From positions 3,410,001-3,474,000 of the forward strand of contig OZ241909.1 of assembly GCA_965203735.1 (NCBI GenBank): 64,000 bases of DNA. Direction: 5' to 3'. Made by a program: the position numbers and the translations under genes. The notes under the pieces are model-generated. The model was not told the origin of the DNA. It searched no databases and saw nothing but the letters and a program-made list of their open reading frames with translations. Source of the DNA: Bin55 sp965203735. Its GTDB lineage: Bacteria > Pseudomonadota > Gammaproteobacteria > Pseudomonadales > Azotimanducaceae. Shown here piece after piece: positions 16,611-26,011 of this stretch (its first letter is position 1; every line of letters begins with the position of its first letter).

Positions 16611-18776
16611 GTGAGACGCTTTCAGCTCATGTTGGTTGCCTTCTTGGCAACAACCCTTTTAATCAACCAAGTCGCACTCGCCCAAGTAAGAACAAACCAC
16701 TCACAAGTTGGTCTTGTCGCTGAAGTCACATCTATTGCACCAGGTCAGACTTTCGACGTAGCACTGTACCTCAATCCCGATCCGGGATGGCATATTTATT
16801 GGATAAATGCCGGAGACGCCGGGTTTCCACCCGACGTCGAATGGGACCTACCTGAAGGGTTTGAAGTCGGAGACTTTCAGTTTCCGGCTCCACACTTTGT
16901 TCCCTTTATGAACCTGATGTCGTACGGGTACGACGGACCAACATTCTTCATTGCGCAAGTCACTGCATCTGCAGACTTGGACGACGAAATCGTACTTGCC
17001 GGTGAAGCCGAATGGCTAGCTTGCGACGATCAAATATGCGTACCTGAGGATGCGGTTGTCGAGTTAAGAATTCCAAAAGGAGACGGCGAGGAATTCTCAG
17101 TGTGGCGGAAGGACTTCGCTAATACTCGTGCACAGCATCCGATCAAGATGGATTGGAATACTTCATTTACTTCAACGGCTGACAAAGTTGTCTTCGATGT
17201 TGAACTGCCCCAAGGATTTCCCGAACTCAGCAATCTCTGGCTCTTCCCCGGGGTCCAAAAGCTCATCGATCATGCAGCACCGCAAACCATAAGTGTCTCG
17301 GATCAGCGTCTTCGGTTTGAAATGGTTGGTGGAGCCAGAAGCGATCAATATGACGAAGCACTTGCAGTGGTTGTCGCTGGCCCCGACGCCGAAAACATGC
17401 AAGCGTTTGAACTGGTGGCCAAACGCGTGGATTCCTTGAGTCCCGCTGAATTCGAGCAGACGGCTTCGGTTAAACCCGGCGAGTCTTTTGCGCCGGGTGA
17501 AGATAACGACGCTTCGGCCGCACCTGTAGGAGCAGGATCTAGTGGCTCTCCTCCAGGTACAGGCGGATTCGTCGAGTTTCTTAAGAATCTCGGCTTCGCG
17601 TTCTTGGGAGGATTGATCCTGAACGTCATGCCGTGCGTACTCCCCATTCTGAGTCTCAAGGCATTGGCGGTTGCAGAGTTGACCGGGCAAGACGCTAAGG
17701 CCGCCCGCATGGCTGGACTGGCCTACTTTGCAGGTGTGCTCGTTTGTTTCGCTGCGCTTGCCAGCATTGTTCTCGCATTGCGTGCTGGAGGTGACTTGGT
17801 CGGATGGGCTTTCCATCTTCAAAATCCGACCATCATTGTGATACTTGCGTTGCTAATTACGGCAGTTGGTTTGAACTTCTCCGGACTCTTTGAGATTCGG
17901 GGCACTTTCGCGAACTTGGGTGGTTTAACAGAGCGCCTCACGAGCGGTGGAAGTTCTGAGTTCTTTACCGGACTTCTCGCAGTAATCATCGCATCGCCCT
18001 GCACGGTTCCCTTTATGGGTGTAGCACTTGGCTATGCGCTCGTTCAGCCGCTCTTCGTCGCCCTCTCCGTATTTGCAGGACTTGCTGTGGGTTTTGCGCT
18101 GCCTTATTTGCTTGTCACAATGTTTCCGCCGCTTCGAAACCTTTTGCCTCGACCCGGTGCTTGGATGGAGACAATGCGGCGCATTCTTGCGTTCCCAATG
18201 TATGCAACGGCCATTTGGTTGGTTTGGGTACTGGGACGCCAAACGGGTGTCAACGAGGTTGCTATCGTCTTGCTTGTCGTATTGCTTCTTGCTTTCACTT
18301 TGTGGTGCTGGGGTCAAGCGAACGAGTCTGGTCGAACTAGATGGCGAGTTGTCTCTGCACTTGGAGCTCTATCGCTTGTTGCCATTTTGGTCTGGCCCCA
18401 CACCGAACCCGACGCACAAGCGGATTCAGTGGTGGAGGTCGATTGGTCGCAGGCAACACTTGAACAATACCACGACGAAGGTGATGCGATCTTTGCCTAT
18501 TTCACTGCCGATTGGTGCATTTCGTGCAAATGGAACGAAAGGATTGCCCTTCAGTCAGGTACAGTCCAAGATTACTTTATTGACAACGACATACAGGTGC
18601 TCGTTGGAGACTGGACGATGCGAGGTCCCGAAATTGCCGCTGAGTTGCAGAAGCATGGACGCGCTGGAGTACCGATGTATCTATATTACGAACCCAACGG
18701 GAATATCGACAAACCTGTGATCCTTCCAGCTGCCTTGACACCCGGCATCGTCATCGACCACATAAAGGGAGCGTAG
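16611..18776 (+). CDS. dsbD: DsbD/ScsB-type protein-disulfide reductase
   Basis: DsbD-family proteins move electrons from cytoplasmic thioredoxin across the inner membrane to periplasmic thiol proteins. The ~721 residues show a signal peptide, an N-terminal periplasmic domain of the DsbC-corrector type (WHIYWINAGDAGFPP, cysteines in WLACDDQICVP), a central domain of about eight membrane helices with NVMPCVLP and SPCTVPFMG holding the redox cysteines, and a C-terminal thioredoxin domain with ADWCISCKWNE. A TTG at 16596 is possible, but the GTG at 16611 has GGAG nine bases upstream and is preferred. It faces the TlpA gene block across a shared terminator and is the natural electron donor for those proteins (inference). 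Confidence 0.9.
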   Translation: MRRFQLMLVAFLATTLLINQVALAQVRTNHSQVGLVAEVTSIAPGQTFDVALYLNPDPGWHIYWINAGDAGFPPDVEWDLPEGFEVGDFQFPAPHFVPFMNLMSYGYDGPTFFIAQVTASADLDDEIVLAGEAEWLACDDQICVPEDAVVELRIPKGDGEEFSVWRKDFANTRAQHPIKMDWNTSFTSTADKVVFDVELPQGFPELSNLWLFPGVQKLIDHAAPQTISVSDQRLRFEMVGGARSDQYDEALAVVVAGPDAENMQAFELVAKRVDSLSPAEFEQTASVKPGESFAPGEDNDASAAPVGAGSSGSPPGTGGFVEFLKNLGFAFLGGLILNVMPCVLPILSLKALAVAELTGQDAKAARMAGLAYFAGVLVCFAALASIVLALRAGGDLVGWAFHLQNPTIIVILALLITAVGLNFSGLFEIRGTFANLGGLTERLTSGGSSEFFTGLLAVIIASPCTVPFMGVALGYALVQPLFVALSVFAGLAVGFALPYLLVTMFPPLRNLLPRPGAWMETMRRILAFPMYATAIWLVWVLGRQTGVNEVAIVLLVVLLLAFTLWCWGQANESGRTRWRVVSALGALSLVAILVWPHTEPDAQADSVVEVDWSQATLEQYHDEGDAIFAYFTADWCISCKWNERIALQSGTVQDYFIDNDIQVLVGDWTMRGPEIAAELQKHGRAGVPMYLYYEPNGNIDKPVILPAALTPGIVIDHIKGA

Positions 18777-18820
18777 ACGATAGTCGCAAGGAACAAACTC
18801 AAAGAGATCTACACAAGAAA

Positions 18821-18852
18821 ATGCCGATGGCTCACAGGGAAGCCATCGGCAT
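18821..18852. terminator. Bidirectional intrinsic terminator between dsbD and the TlpA-1 gene
   Basis: Arms ATGCCGATGGCT (18821-18832) and AGCCATCGGCAT (18841-18852) pair perfectly around an 8-nt loop. On the minus strand the stem is followed by TTTTCTTG, so it works best for the leftward lipoprotein gene ending at 18875. Confidence 0.85.
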
Positions 18853-18874
18853 TGATTATCAAAATTAGGAAGAA

Positions 18875-20836
18875 CTAGCCGCCCATTTCGTCCGTTGCGG
18901 CATCGACACTTTCACTCTCTGAGTCTTCTTCTGCTTCTTCAGGTACTGGCGCTTCTCCGTATCTAGCAACCAGCAACTCATCAAGTTTGTCAGTGTGAAG
19001 ATCCTTCTTGATGATGCATCCTTCCGAATCTAGCAGATATCCCTTAGGTATGAACTGAACCCCGTACGCAGCGGCAGTGGGCCCGTCCCATCCTTCGATC
19101 TCGCCAAGATTGATCCAAGGAATCTCATGCTCCTCAGATGCTGTTACCCAATCCTCGTCAGTGGAGTCGATCGATATCGCTACTATCTCGAATCCATCGT
19201 CGTTGTACGCTGCGTACATACGTTTCAATTCAGGAAATGTCGCAATGCAAGGACCGCACCAGGACGCCCAAAAATCGACTAGTACAAGCTCCTTCTCTTG
19301 AAGGATGCCTTCCAGAGTGACCTCTGTACCGCTCAAGTCTGCCAATGCGAATTCTGGAGCCTTCTGTCCCTGTACCAAAGACTTGTCGTTCTCTTCCGTT
19401 TCAATTTGTAGGACTAGATTGTCGCGTCTTGGAGCCACACGTCTTGCCACTAGGTCCTCATCAAGCTCACTCTCTAGCTTGCCGTATATCTCCACGGCTT
19501 CCGATCGGTTATCGAACCAGGGCATGTACGCGCCCGCTTCCATAGCGAGGAGGGAATCGAGAGGATCAGCGGCGTTCTTGGCCAGCTCTTGCAACGCTTC
19601 AGACTTGATCGATTCCATCTTGTTGCTAAGCTGTCTCCATTCGGGTTCATCTTCACCACCGCTGCCCATCATGTCTGATAGAGTTCGAATCTCTTGATCA
19701 ATGACAACGTGCTCGCAGCCTTCCGCTCGATCTGGATATGCCGCCAGTTGTTCCTCAGTCAGACCTTCTGGCTCAGCTGGGACTTCTTCCTCGGCAACGG
19801 CAGCAACCTCTTCGGATTCGCTGGTTGCTTCGTCGGAATCCGTGGAATCGCTAGCTTCTTCCGTATCTGATGCCTGCGCTTCTCTTTTGGCGTTCCACTC
19901 CTCAATGTACTCAGCGTAGGCTACGTCATAAGCTACAAGGGTTGTTAGGTAGTCTTCGGACTGTTGCCAACTCTCCAAAATCTTTCTGTGACGGTCATTG
20001 TCCGACCTGGCCAGAATTGTCTCCGAGTCCTCTAACCATTCGAGATTCACCGCTGACCCAGGTTCTACAACGGCCGTCGTACTCTGAAAGAAATTTTTGC
20101 TAGGATCTGGATCGTATGACGAAACATAGATGTTCACGAGCTGAGGTTCGTCAGTGTCAGCTTCTATGGTGAACGAACCATCTTTGAAGGCAACGCTTCC
20201 ATGCGTGAGCACAATCATTTCTCCGTCCTTGCTGGATTGACTGGACACGCTCACCATGCTGTTCGTTAAATCCTTGGGACCTCCACTCAAGTCACCACTA
20301 ACGATAAACTTGCTGCTCGGGTCTTGACTCCTTTTGGATGTACCGATCAACGCCAGTGAATCGCCTGGATAGTCGGATTCGCGGTCGAACAGGACAAACG
20401 AAACATCTTCGCCATCAGGCACAACCAATGCTGTTGTGCTCAGATTGGCATCGTCGTTGTCCGCGACCGAAATCTTGACCTCAGTGGCTTCTCTTATCTC
20501 ACCAGAAATAGTCACGGCACCGTCGACAAAGCTACCTGACGCCAATTCGACGGTTTCTTCTTCGCCGTTCTTATTGGTGGTCGTTTGAGTCACAGTGATC
20601 TTCGCTGTTGACAAGTCAACTGCTTCAACTGCTTCTTCCGAGGAATCGCTGGCCGATTCTGCTTCAGTTACATCGGTGCTCGAGACAGATTCTGATTCGG
20701 CGTCCGTTTCAGGAGATGCGGCCTCTACCGCAATGTACTCTCCATTGATCGTGAAAGTCTTGAGAGGTGCAGTATTGCACCCTACCAGCATTGCGAAAAT
20801 GCAAATCACGCCGGTCAAACATAGACCTTTTTTCAT
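18875..20836 (-). CDS. TlpA-family thioredoxin-fold lipoprotein (copy 1)
   Basis: The 653-residue protein begins with a lipoprotein signal (hydrophobic stretch then LVGC near residue 20). Next come a short strand KTFTINGEYIAVE, an acidic Ser/Glu/Asp-rich linker (~residues 40-72), and two similar beta modules in tandem (roughly 75-150 and 170-275), each containing a DG...TI turn and a TTA.VVP strand. A helical region with GCEHVVIDQ follows. The C-terminal TlpA domain has DFWASWCGPC with Cys527 and Cys530 and the cis-proline segment VQFIPKGYL. The tail ends TDEMGG. It is probably a membrane-anchored periplasmic disulfide reductase or isomerase. An AGG-rich ribosome site precedes the ATG. Closely related to the gene at 30490. 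Confidence 0.85.
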   Translation of the reverse strand: MKKGLCLTGVICIFAMLVGCNTAPLKTFTINGEYIAVEAASPETDAESESVSSTDVTEAESASDSSEEAVEAVDLSTAKITVTQTTTNKNGEEETVELASGSFVDGAVTISGEIREATEVKISVADNDDANLSTTALVVPDGEDVSFVLFDRESDYPGDSLALIGTSKRSQDPSSKFIVSGDLSGGPKDLTNSMVSVSSQSSKDGEMIVLTHGSVAFKDGSFTIEADTDEPQLVNIYVSSYDPDPSKNFFQSTTAVVEPGSAVNLEWLEDSETILARSDNDRHRKILESWQQSEDYLTTLVAYDVAYAEYIEEWNAKREAQASDTEEASDSTDSDEATSESEEVAAVAEEEVPAEPEGLTEEQLAAYPDRAEGCEHVVIDQEIRTLSDMMGSGGEDEPEWRQLSNKMESIKSEALQELAKNAADPLDSLLAMEAGAYMPWFDNRSEAVEIYGKLESELDEDLVARRVAPRRDNLVLQIETEENDKSLVQGQKAPEFALADLSGTEVTLEGILQEKELVLVDFWASWCGPCIATFPELKRMYAAYNDDGFEIVAISIDSTDEDWVTASEEHEIPWINLGEIEGWDGPTAAAYGVQFIPKGYLLDSEGCIIKKDLHTDKLDELLVARYGEAPVPEEAEEDSESESVDAATDEMGG

Positions 20837-21140
20837 GGTTGTAACAACCTCCGTTTGTTGTTTGCTCGCAGCGTTTCAATAACAGTTTGTAGGCGAGCCT
20901 GGACCCTACGCAACAGAGAATCTGTTCCGTAATGGGTAGTTTTCGTGCATGGGAAGCAGTCCTGCAACGGACGATCCCTCGTACTGCGCACGTATCCTAT
21001 AGGGACTACGGATTGTACAGCAAATCAATTCGCAAGATTCGTCGCTCCTAAGCTGAGCTCCAGAAAATCACCAGCGCAACGCAACCTGCAATGCAGCTGC
21101 TCTTTGCTTCGCCCGTTAGATCGCTAGGGGCCAATCGCTA
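20837..21140. other. Upstream region of TlpA copy 1
   Basis: About 300 bp separate the two leftward TlpA genes. Next to the ATG is CGGAGG (ribosome site, minus strand) and a near-palindrome GGTTGT-A-ACAACC at 20837-20849. I found no convincing promoter consensus and no terminator for the upstream gene (21141-22535). Confidence 0.4.
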
Positions 21141-22535
21141 CTACATAAAGAACTTTGAGAGCTCCTCGTCTAATTGCAGTCCACGCAGATTCTTCTTGAC
21201 GATCTCTCCAGTCTCGGCGTTGAAGAGTAGGTTGTAGGGAACTCCAGTAACACTGTATTTGGTTGCCGCCTCAGAATCGCGGCCAATTCCAAGATTTGGC
21301 CACGGAAGGGACTCCTCCTCTGATGCGAGCTCCCAAGCTTCCTGAGAATCATCGATCGTGTAGGACACAATTTCAAAACCTTGTTCTTTAAACTTGCCGT
21401 AGGCCTCCTTGAGATGAGGAATTTCGGTTCTACACGGACCGCACCACGATGCCCAGAACTCGAGCAAAACCAGCTTCGAGCCTTGTTGGATGTCGCTTAG
21501 CTTGACTGGCGATCCATCGAGATCAACGGCGTCAAAATCTACGATGGGAGTACCAACCGCAATTTTGTCGCGTTTCGCGGCCAACTCCTGACGTTTCTTG
21601 TCTTGCTCAATTTGTTGGGATACCCATGGATCATTCGGTGCCATTTCTTTGAGTTCGGCTAACGCCTCTGACATCCAATTGCCCATGACTAGCCAAGTGG
21701 TCTCGAGAGTAAGCCTACGCGCTAGTGGGTCGGGATCGTTCAAAGCAACCGACATGCGCCCATCCGATTCGATTTTCAGAATCTTCTCAAACTGAAGACG
21801 CCTAGCTTCGGCTTGTGCTTTGCGTCCTTCATCCGTCTCCGCTTCCGGTTCCTTGAACATGGCCTTATAGGCTCGTTCTGCTTCAACATATTCCTTACTC
21901 GTTTTCCACGAATTGAATACAGCATCGTTGTACTTGCCGCCTTCTACAACAAACCGAGCTCGCTCATCCAGTGTGAGAGTTAGTTCGCCGGGTTCTACGA
22001 TGAACTGTTGGCCCTTGACCGGAGCCATTCTCATACCGGATGGTGAAATCGAATCCAAGACGTAAAAATATACGGCACGAATCTCATCCAACTCATAGGT
22101 GATCGAGAACTTGCCGTCCACAATAGGAACTTCGACCAACACATTGGTGCTTGATCCACTCGAAGAAGACATCGACGTCGACGCCACGCTACTCGACTTA
22201 CCAGCACTCATGCTTACCGGTGTCGCCATGGCGCTGCCGACCTTAACCGACTGGCCACTTGTACTTGATGCTTGACTCGACTCTTCGCCGTTACTCTTGT
22301 CTTGGGTGGTTGGTGCGGCTGCAATCGAAACAACTCCGGTAGGTTTGTCTTCAGCCGGAACAAAAATCTGAATCCGACCGTTGGTGTAGACCGCAGACGT
22401 GTCCCCTTCCAATTTCATGGTGCCAATCTTGGCAGGTTCCGCTTCAACGTCGGTTTTCCCGACGTCTGCACTGGTTGACGCAGAAATCGCCAGTGCAACA
22501 AGAAAGAAGAGGCCATTTAGTAGAGTTTTATTCAT
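21141..22535 (-). CDS. Exported TlpA-family thioredoxin-fold protein (copy 2, not a lipoprotein)
   Basis: This 464-residue protein has a cleavable Sec signal (LFFLVALAISASTSA) with no lipobox cysteine. The mature part has one beta module (VDGKFSITYEL, then FIVEPGELTLTL), interrupted by a Ser/Thr-rich low-complexity linker at about residues 85-130. A charged helical section (KYNDAVFNSWKTSKEY) follows, then a TlpA domain with LEFWASWCGPC (Cys365, Cys368) and the cis-proline TGVPYNLLF. The layout is a shorter version of the two lipoproteins at 18875 and 30490: one beta module instead of two and no acidic tail. GGAG lies nine bases before the ATG. Likely a soluble periplasmic thiol-disulfide protein; substrates unknown. 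Confidence 0.85.
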   Translation of the reverse strand: MNKTLLNGLFFLVALAISASTSADVGKTDVEAEPAKIGTMKLEGDTSAVYTNGRIQIFVPAEDKPTGVVSIAAAPTTQDKSNGEESSQASSTSGQSVKVGSAMATPVSMSAGKSSSVASTSMSSSSGSSTNVLVEVPIVDGKFSITYELDEIRAVYFYVLDSISPSGMRMAPVKGQQFIVEPGELTLTLDERARFVVEGGKYNDAVFNSWKTSKEYVEAERAYKAMFKEPEAETDEGRKAQAEARRLQFEKILKIESDGRMSVALNDPDPLARRLTLETTWLVMGNWMSEALAELKEMAPNDPWVSQQIEQDKKRQELAAKRDKIAVGTPIVDFDAVDLDGSPVKLSDIQQGSKLVLLEFWASWCGPCRTEIPHLKEAYGKFKEQGFEIVSYTIDDSQEAWELASEEESLPWPNLGIGRDSEAATKYSVTGVPYNLLFNAETGEIVKKNLRGLQLDEELSKFFM

Positions 22536-22608
22536 GCAAGGTTCTCCGTTAAGTGTTTTATGGGGTTAGACCTGAATCCGATTGGCTAGTGCGGTAAACA
22601 GACGAAAA

Positions 22609-22641
22609 CGCCGGGCTTGCAAGAAAGATGCATGCCCGGCG
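22609..22641 (-). terminator. Intrinsic terminator of the first TonB-dependent receptor
   Basis: Arms CGCCGGGC (22609-22616) and GCCCGGCG (22634-22641) form a strong GC stem, extended by TGCA pairs. On the minus strand it is followed by TTTTCG. It lies just after the receptor stop codon. Confidence 0.8.
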
Positions 22642-22662
22642 TATCGTTGATCAAGTGCTGTT

Positions 22663-25620
22663 CTACAGCGGCAAATTGAACGAGAGATTGTACATTTGAC
22701 CGTACAGCGGCGATCGACTGGTACTCGTATCGCTTATCACCTCGCCATTGGCGTTTGTGGTCAGAGACTTTCCGAAGCGATCAAACAGATTGTTCACGAC
22801 AAACGATATTCTTCCACCATCCACCACATCAGGAAGGTCGATCAAACCTCCAGGTCCAATCGAGTAGCCAATGGTCAAGTCAAATGTCGTTGGAGGAGAG
22901 TATTGGCTCGTTACTCCCGCAAGAATGGACTGAGTCTTGGATCTGTTCGAAAAGTCCACGCTCACCTCGAGACCGCGATTCCCATAGGTAAACGTTCCAT
23001 TCATGGACTTCTTGGATACAACGCCGACGGCAGTCGATCCTCTTGTTACGCCTACAACACTCACCATCTCGTCGTTTTCGGGATCGGAAGGATCGATGAT
23101 GTAGTCGAAATTATTGACAATCGATCGCTTGAATTTCACGTCGAAATCACCCAGATCCGTTGAGGTTCCCCACAATAGCTCATAGTCAGTTCCGGACCGT
23201 TCAACGGACGATACGTTGATCCAACGACGTTCCTGCACATATATGCGCTCCACATTATCAAAGAACGTGTCGCTTGGAAGGTTGTTGGGATCCACAATGA
23301 AGTTCGAGAGACGATTGATCCGGTTCATGTAATCGACTTCGCTGTAGGTAGCGTTGAGTTGCAATGAAGGCAAGAACTCTGGAGTGATCTCGAAACCAAT
23401 TGAAACCGTGTCGGCGGTCTCAGGAAGGAGGTCTGCGTTTCCACCCTCGATGACCAACACATCTTGGTACTGCAAGCTGCCGTCGGGTTGTTGCAAGAAA
23501 ATACCCCGGAACGGATCATTTGGATTAGTCTCGGTTGTCAGCAGCAATTGATTTAGTTGGGGTGCTACAAAAGCGGTTTGCTTGTTGTACTTAACACGTA
23601 CGCTTTGCGATGGTGTCCAGACAATTCCCAAGCCCCAAGTATTTTCCTCACCAGGTTCCATTAAGTCCTGCGGAGATTCGTTTCCGGTTTGATCATTGAT
23701 ATAGGTCACTTCCGGCGCATCGTAGTTGTCGTTTCGGAACGAACCTGTAGCTGTCAATCCTTCAACCCAAGGCATTGCGTTGTCATCACTGACAATCGGT
23801 ACATTTACTTCCGCGAAATACGCCAGACTGGATCGCTCAGCTTCGGTATTAAAATTGGCAACATTGCTAACTGGAGACTGTTCAATTGCTCCCACGGCAA
23901 ACTGGGTTGAGCTTTCCAAACCAGTTGTGTCGATCGCCACTCCCACGAGACCTCGAATCGTTCCGCCCCAGAACTCGTACAACTCACCTCGTACCAAGCC
24001 TTCGAGCCGAAACTGAGTATTCATGCTATCAGCTGCTAACGGCGTGGTGGAAATGAACTCTGACAAGTCGCCAAACGGATTCACTGCTGGAGGCGGCGGT
24101 CTCGAAACTCGACATAGCCCGAAGAAGAATGTGCCTCCTAATTCAGCGCAAGATTCCGCGGTCTCGCCCGACAAGAAGGATGTAATGGGAGTCACTCCAT
24201 CCGAATTCATGCCAGCACGAAGACTTGCCCGATCCATATCGAAGTGTCTCAGAGTCTCAGATTCTTCCGTAGTCTGTCCAATACTAAGCTTGTAATCGAC
24301 GCGCGAAGTAACATCGCCTTCGAAGTTAAAGCTGAAGTCTACGGTTGTCGTATCCGTCTCATTGAATGGCTGCTCATAGTCTCGCCTTTGACCTCTCACG
24401 TGAACGGTTCGTCCAAAGGGGTTAAACGGACTTCTACCAGTTAAGGATTCTCCTGTCAGCGTGATGTACCCTCTTAAGTTGAGCGTGTTTCTAGCCTCGA
24501 CACGAACCTGAGCGTCCACCGAAAGCACTGGACTTATGTCGCTTTGCACACCTGCCAGGAAGCTGTCACGGGTGGACTCTGGCAGTATGCTGTAGCCCTC
24601 CTGAGTCTGGGGACCCCAACTGGGTTCCATCCACTGCGTAATTTGGTCTATAGAACTCGATTCATTGAATCCCACGGGCAATATTGCGTGGGTTAAGACC
24701 TGGGCCCTTTCCTTGTCTGCCGCTGACAATCCGTTGTATTCCGAAAGAGTTAGGATGTCACCATCTAGGCGATAGGCGATAGGAAGGGACGTTCCGTCGG
24801 CAAGGCAGCAAAAACGAATGTCGAATTGAGGTCCGGGAAATATGGACTGCTGAAAAAGCGTGACCTCGCGGTCAGATGCGTCCATTCCTGAGTGTGTCGA
24901 GCGCTGAAAAGCTCCCCGAAGATTCAGACCACCAAGTGAATGGTTCGCGTTGATCCCCACGCGATACTCGCTGAAACCTTCGGTTCCTGGCCAGTCATAT
25001 CCAATATTGACTTCGACACGCTCAAAATCCTTCTTCGTAATGATGTTCACCACACCGCCAACGGCATCGGACCCGTAGACTGCCGATGCTCCGTCAAGTA
25101 TGAGCTCAATACGCTCGACCATTGCAAGCGGAATCGAGGAAACGTCGGTTACGCCACCCAGAATGCCGTTGTAACCAATTCTCTTTCCGTCAACCAAAAT
25201 TAGCGTGGACTCACTGCCGAGGCCTCGCAAATTTACGGTAGAGCTTCCCGAAAAGTTCTGGACGTTGTTCAGATTGCTTCCAAATTGCTCTGTAGTAGGA
25301 TTCAAGTTCTGAGGTAACTGTCGGAGAACTCGTTCCAGAGTGACCTCTCCACTAGCCCGAATATCGGCCTCGTCGATCACAATCAGCTGCCCGGCAACCT
25401 CGCCAGGATTCTGGCTCAAACGAGTCCCGGTCACTACCATCTCTTCGATCTCTTCAGCCGGAATTTCGTCTTCGTCTTCTGATTCGTCTTCGTCTTCCTC
25501 TTGAGCCCAAGATACATTGGTCGCCAAGAGTAGGGCTAGAACTGATAACGTCAGCGCTAGCCATCGTGAACGTATCGAAAACAAATCTTCGCCTTTGCGA
25601 GTCGTTCTTTTTGGTCGCAT
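22663..25620 (-). CDS. TonB-dependent outer-membrane receptor (copy 1)
   Basis: This 985-residue protein should be an outer-membrane beta-barrel with a plug, importing a ligand with energy from TonB/ExbBD. After a signal peptide (ending SWA-QEE) comes a ~25-residue acidic stretch (EEDEDESEDEDEIPAEEIEE), then a TonB-box/plug start MVVTGTRL. Plug motifs are visible: VNLRGLGSESTLILVDGKR near 135 and DGASAVYGSDAVGGVVNIITKK near 175-197. The barrel ends YNLSFNLPL, slightly unlike the usual terminal aromatic residue. GAGG sits seven bases before the ATG. The plug type resembles receptors for peptides or carbohydrates rather than classic siderophore receptors; ligand unknown. It has its own terminator. 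Confidence 0.9.
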   Translation of the reverse strand: MRPKRTTRKGEDLFSIRSRWLALTLSVLALLLATNVSWAQEEDEDESEDEDEIPAEEIEEMVVTGTRLSQNPGEVAGQLIVIDEADIRASGEVTLERVLRQLPQNLNPTTEQFGSNLNNVQNFSGSSTVNLRGLGSESTLILVDGKRIGYNGILGGVTDVSSIPLAMVERIELILDGASAVYGSDAVGGVVNIITKKDFERVEVNIGYDWPGTEGFSEYRVGINANHSLGGLNLRGAFQRSTHSGMDASDREVTLFQQSIFPGPQFDIRFCCLADGTSLPIAYRLDGDILTLSEYNGLSAADKERAQVLTHAILPVGFNESSSIDQITQWMEPSWGPQTQEGYSILPESTRDSFLAGVQSDISPVLSVDAQVRVEARNTLNLRGYITLTGESLTGRSPFNPFGRTVHVRGQRRDYEQPFNETDTTTVDFSFNFEGDVTSRVDYKLSIGQTTEESETLRHFDMDRASLRAGMNSDGVTPITSFLSGETAESCAELGGTFFFGLCRVSRPPPPAVNPFGDLSEFISTTPLAADSMNTQFRLEGLVRGELYEFWGGTIRGLVGVAIDTTGLESSTQFAVGAIEQSPVSNVANFNTEAERSSLAYFAEVNVPIVSDDNAMPWVEGLTATGSFRNDNYDAPEVTYINDQTGNESPQDLMEPGEENTWGLGIVWTPSQSVRVKYNKQTAFVAPQLNQLLLTTETNPNDPFRGIFLQQPDGSLQYQDVLVIEGGNADLLPETADTVSIGFEITPEFLPSLQLNATYSEVDYMNRINRLSNFIVDPNNLPSDTFFDNVERIYVQERRWINVSSVERSGTDYELLWGTSTDLGDFDVKFKRSIVNNFDYIIDPSDPENDEMVSVVGVTRGSTAVGVVSKKSMNGTFTYGNRGLEVSVDFSNRSKTQSILAGVTSQYSPPTTFDLTIGYSIGPGGLIDLPDVVDGGRISFVVNNLFDRFGKSLTTNANGEVISDTSTSRSPLYGQMYNLSFNLPL

Positions 25621-25928
25621 GATTTCCTCGTTCGCCTAAAGCTTCACTCGCACATTTTACAACCTACCTAGGTGAACACACTATTTAACGTAATTGAAAA
25701 CTGTGCACATCTAGCGCACAACTTTCGAAGTGAATTGGGATTCCACCAGTACAGATCTAAGTTATTGCAATGGAGGTATGAGGAACAAGCTAACTTCAGC
25801 TCTCAACTCACGATGTGATCATGGTGCCTCGAGCAAGGCGTGGGGATCATAATTCGAGGGCTTTGTCGAATTTAGGGAGCCAAATGGCCGAGAAACCCAA
25901 AATCGAGATGTAAGCTAATCACAAAAAA
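25621..25928. other. Upstream region of TonB receptor 1
   Basis: About 310 bp between the receptor-1 start and the receptor-2 terminator. It should hold the receptor-1 promoter, but only weak matches were found (for example TTGTGC, 17 bp, TTCAAT on the minus strand). No gene, tRNA or riboswitch-like structure recognised. Confidence 0.4.
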
Positions 25929-25952
25929 ATGTGCCCCTCGAGAGGGGCACAT
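25929..25952 (-). terminator. Intrinsic terminator of the second TonB-dependent receptor
   Basis: ATGTGCCCCTC and GAGGGGCACAT form an 11-bp perfect stem with a two-base centre. On the minus strand it is followed by seven T residues. It is 60 bp beyond the receptor-2 stop. Confidence 0.9.
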
Positions 25953-26011
25953 TCCTTTTCAATGGCGTGCGCTTGCGAACGTCGTTCGTCCGGCTTGCGC
26001 AGCTACATAAC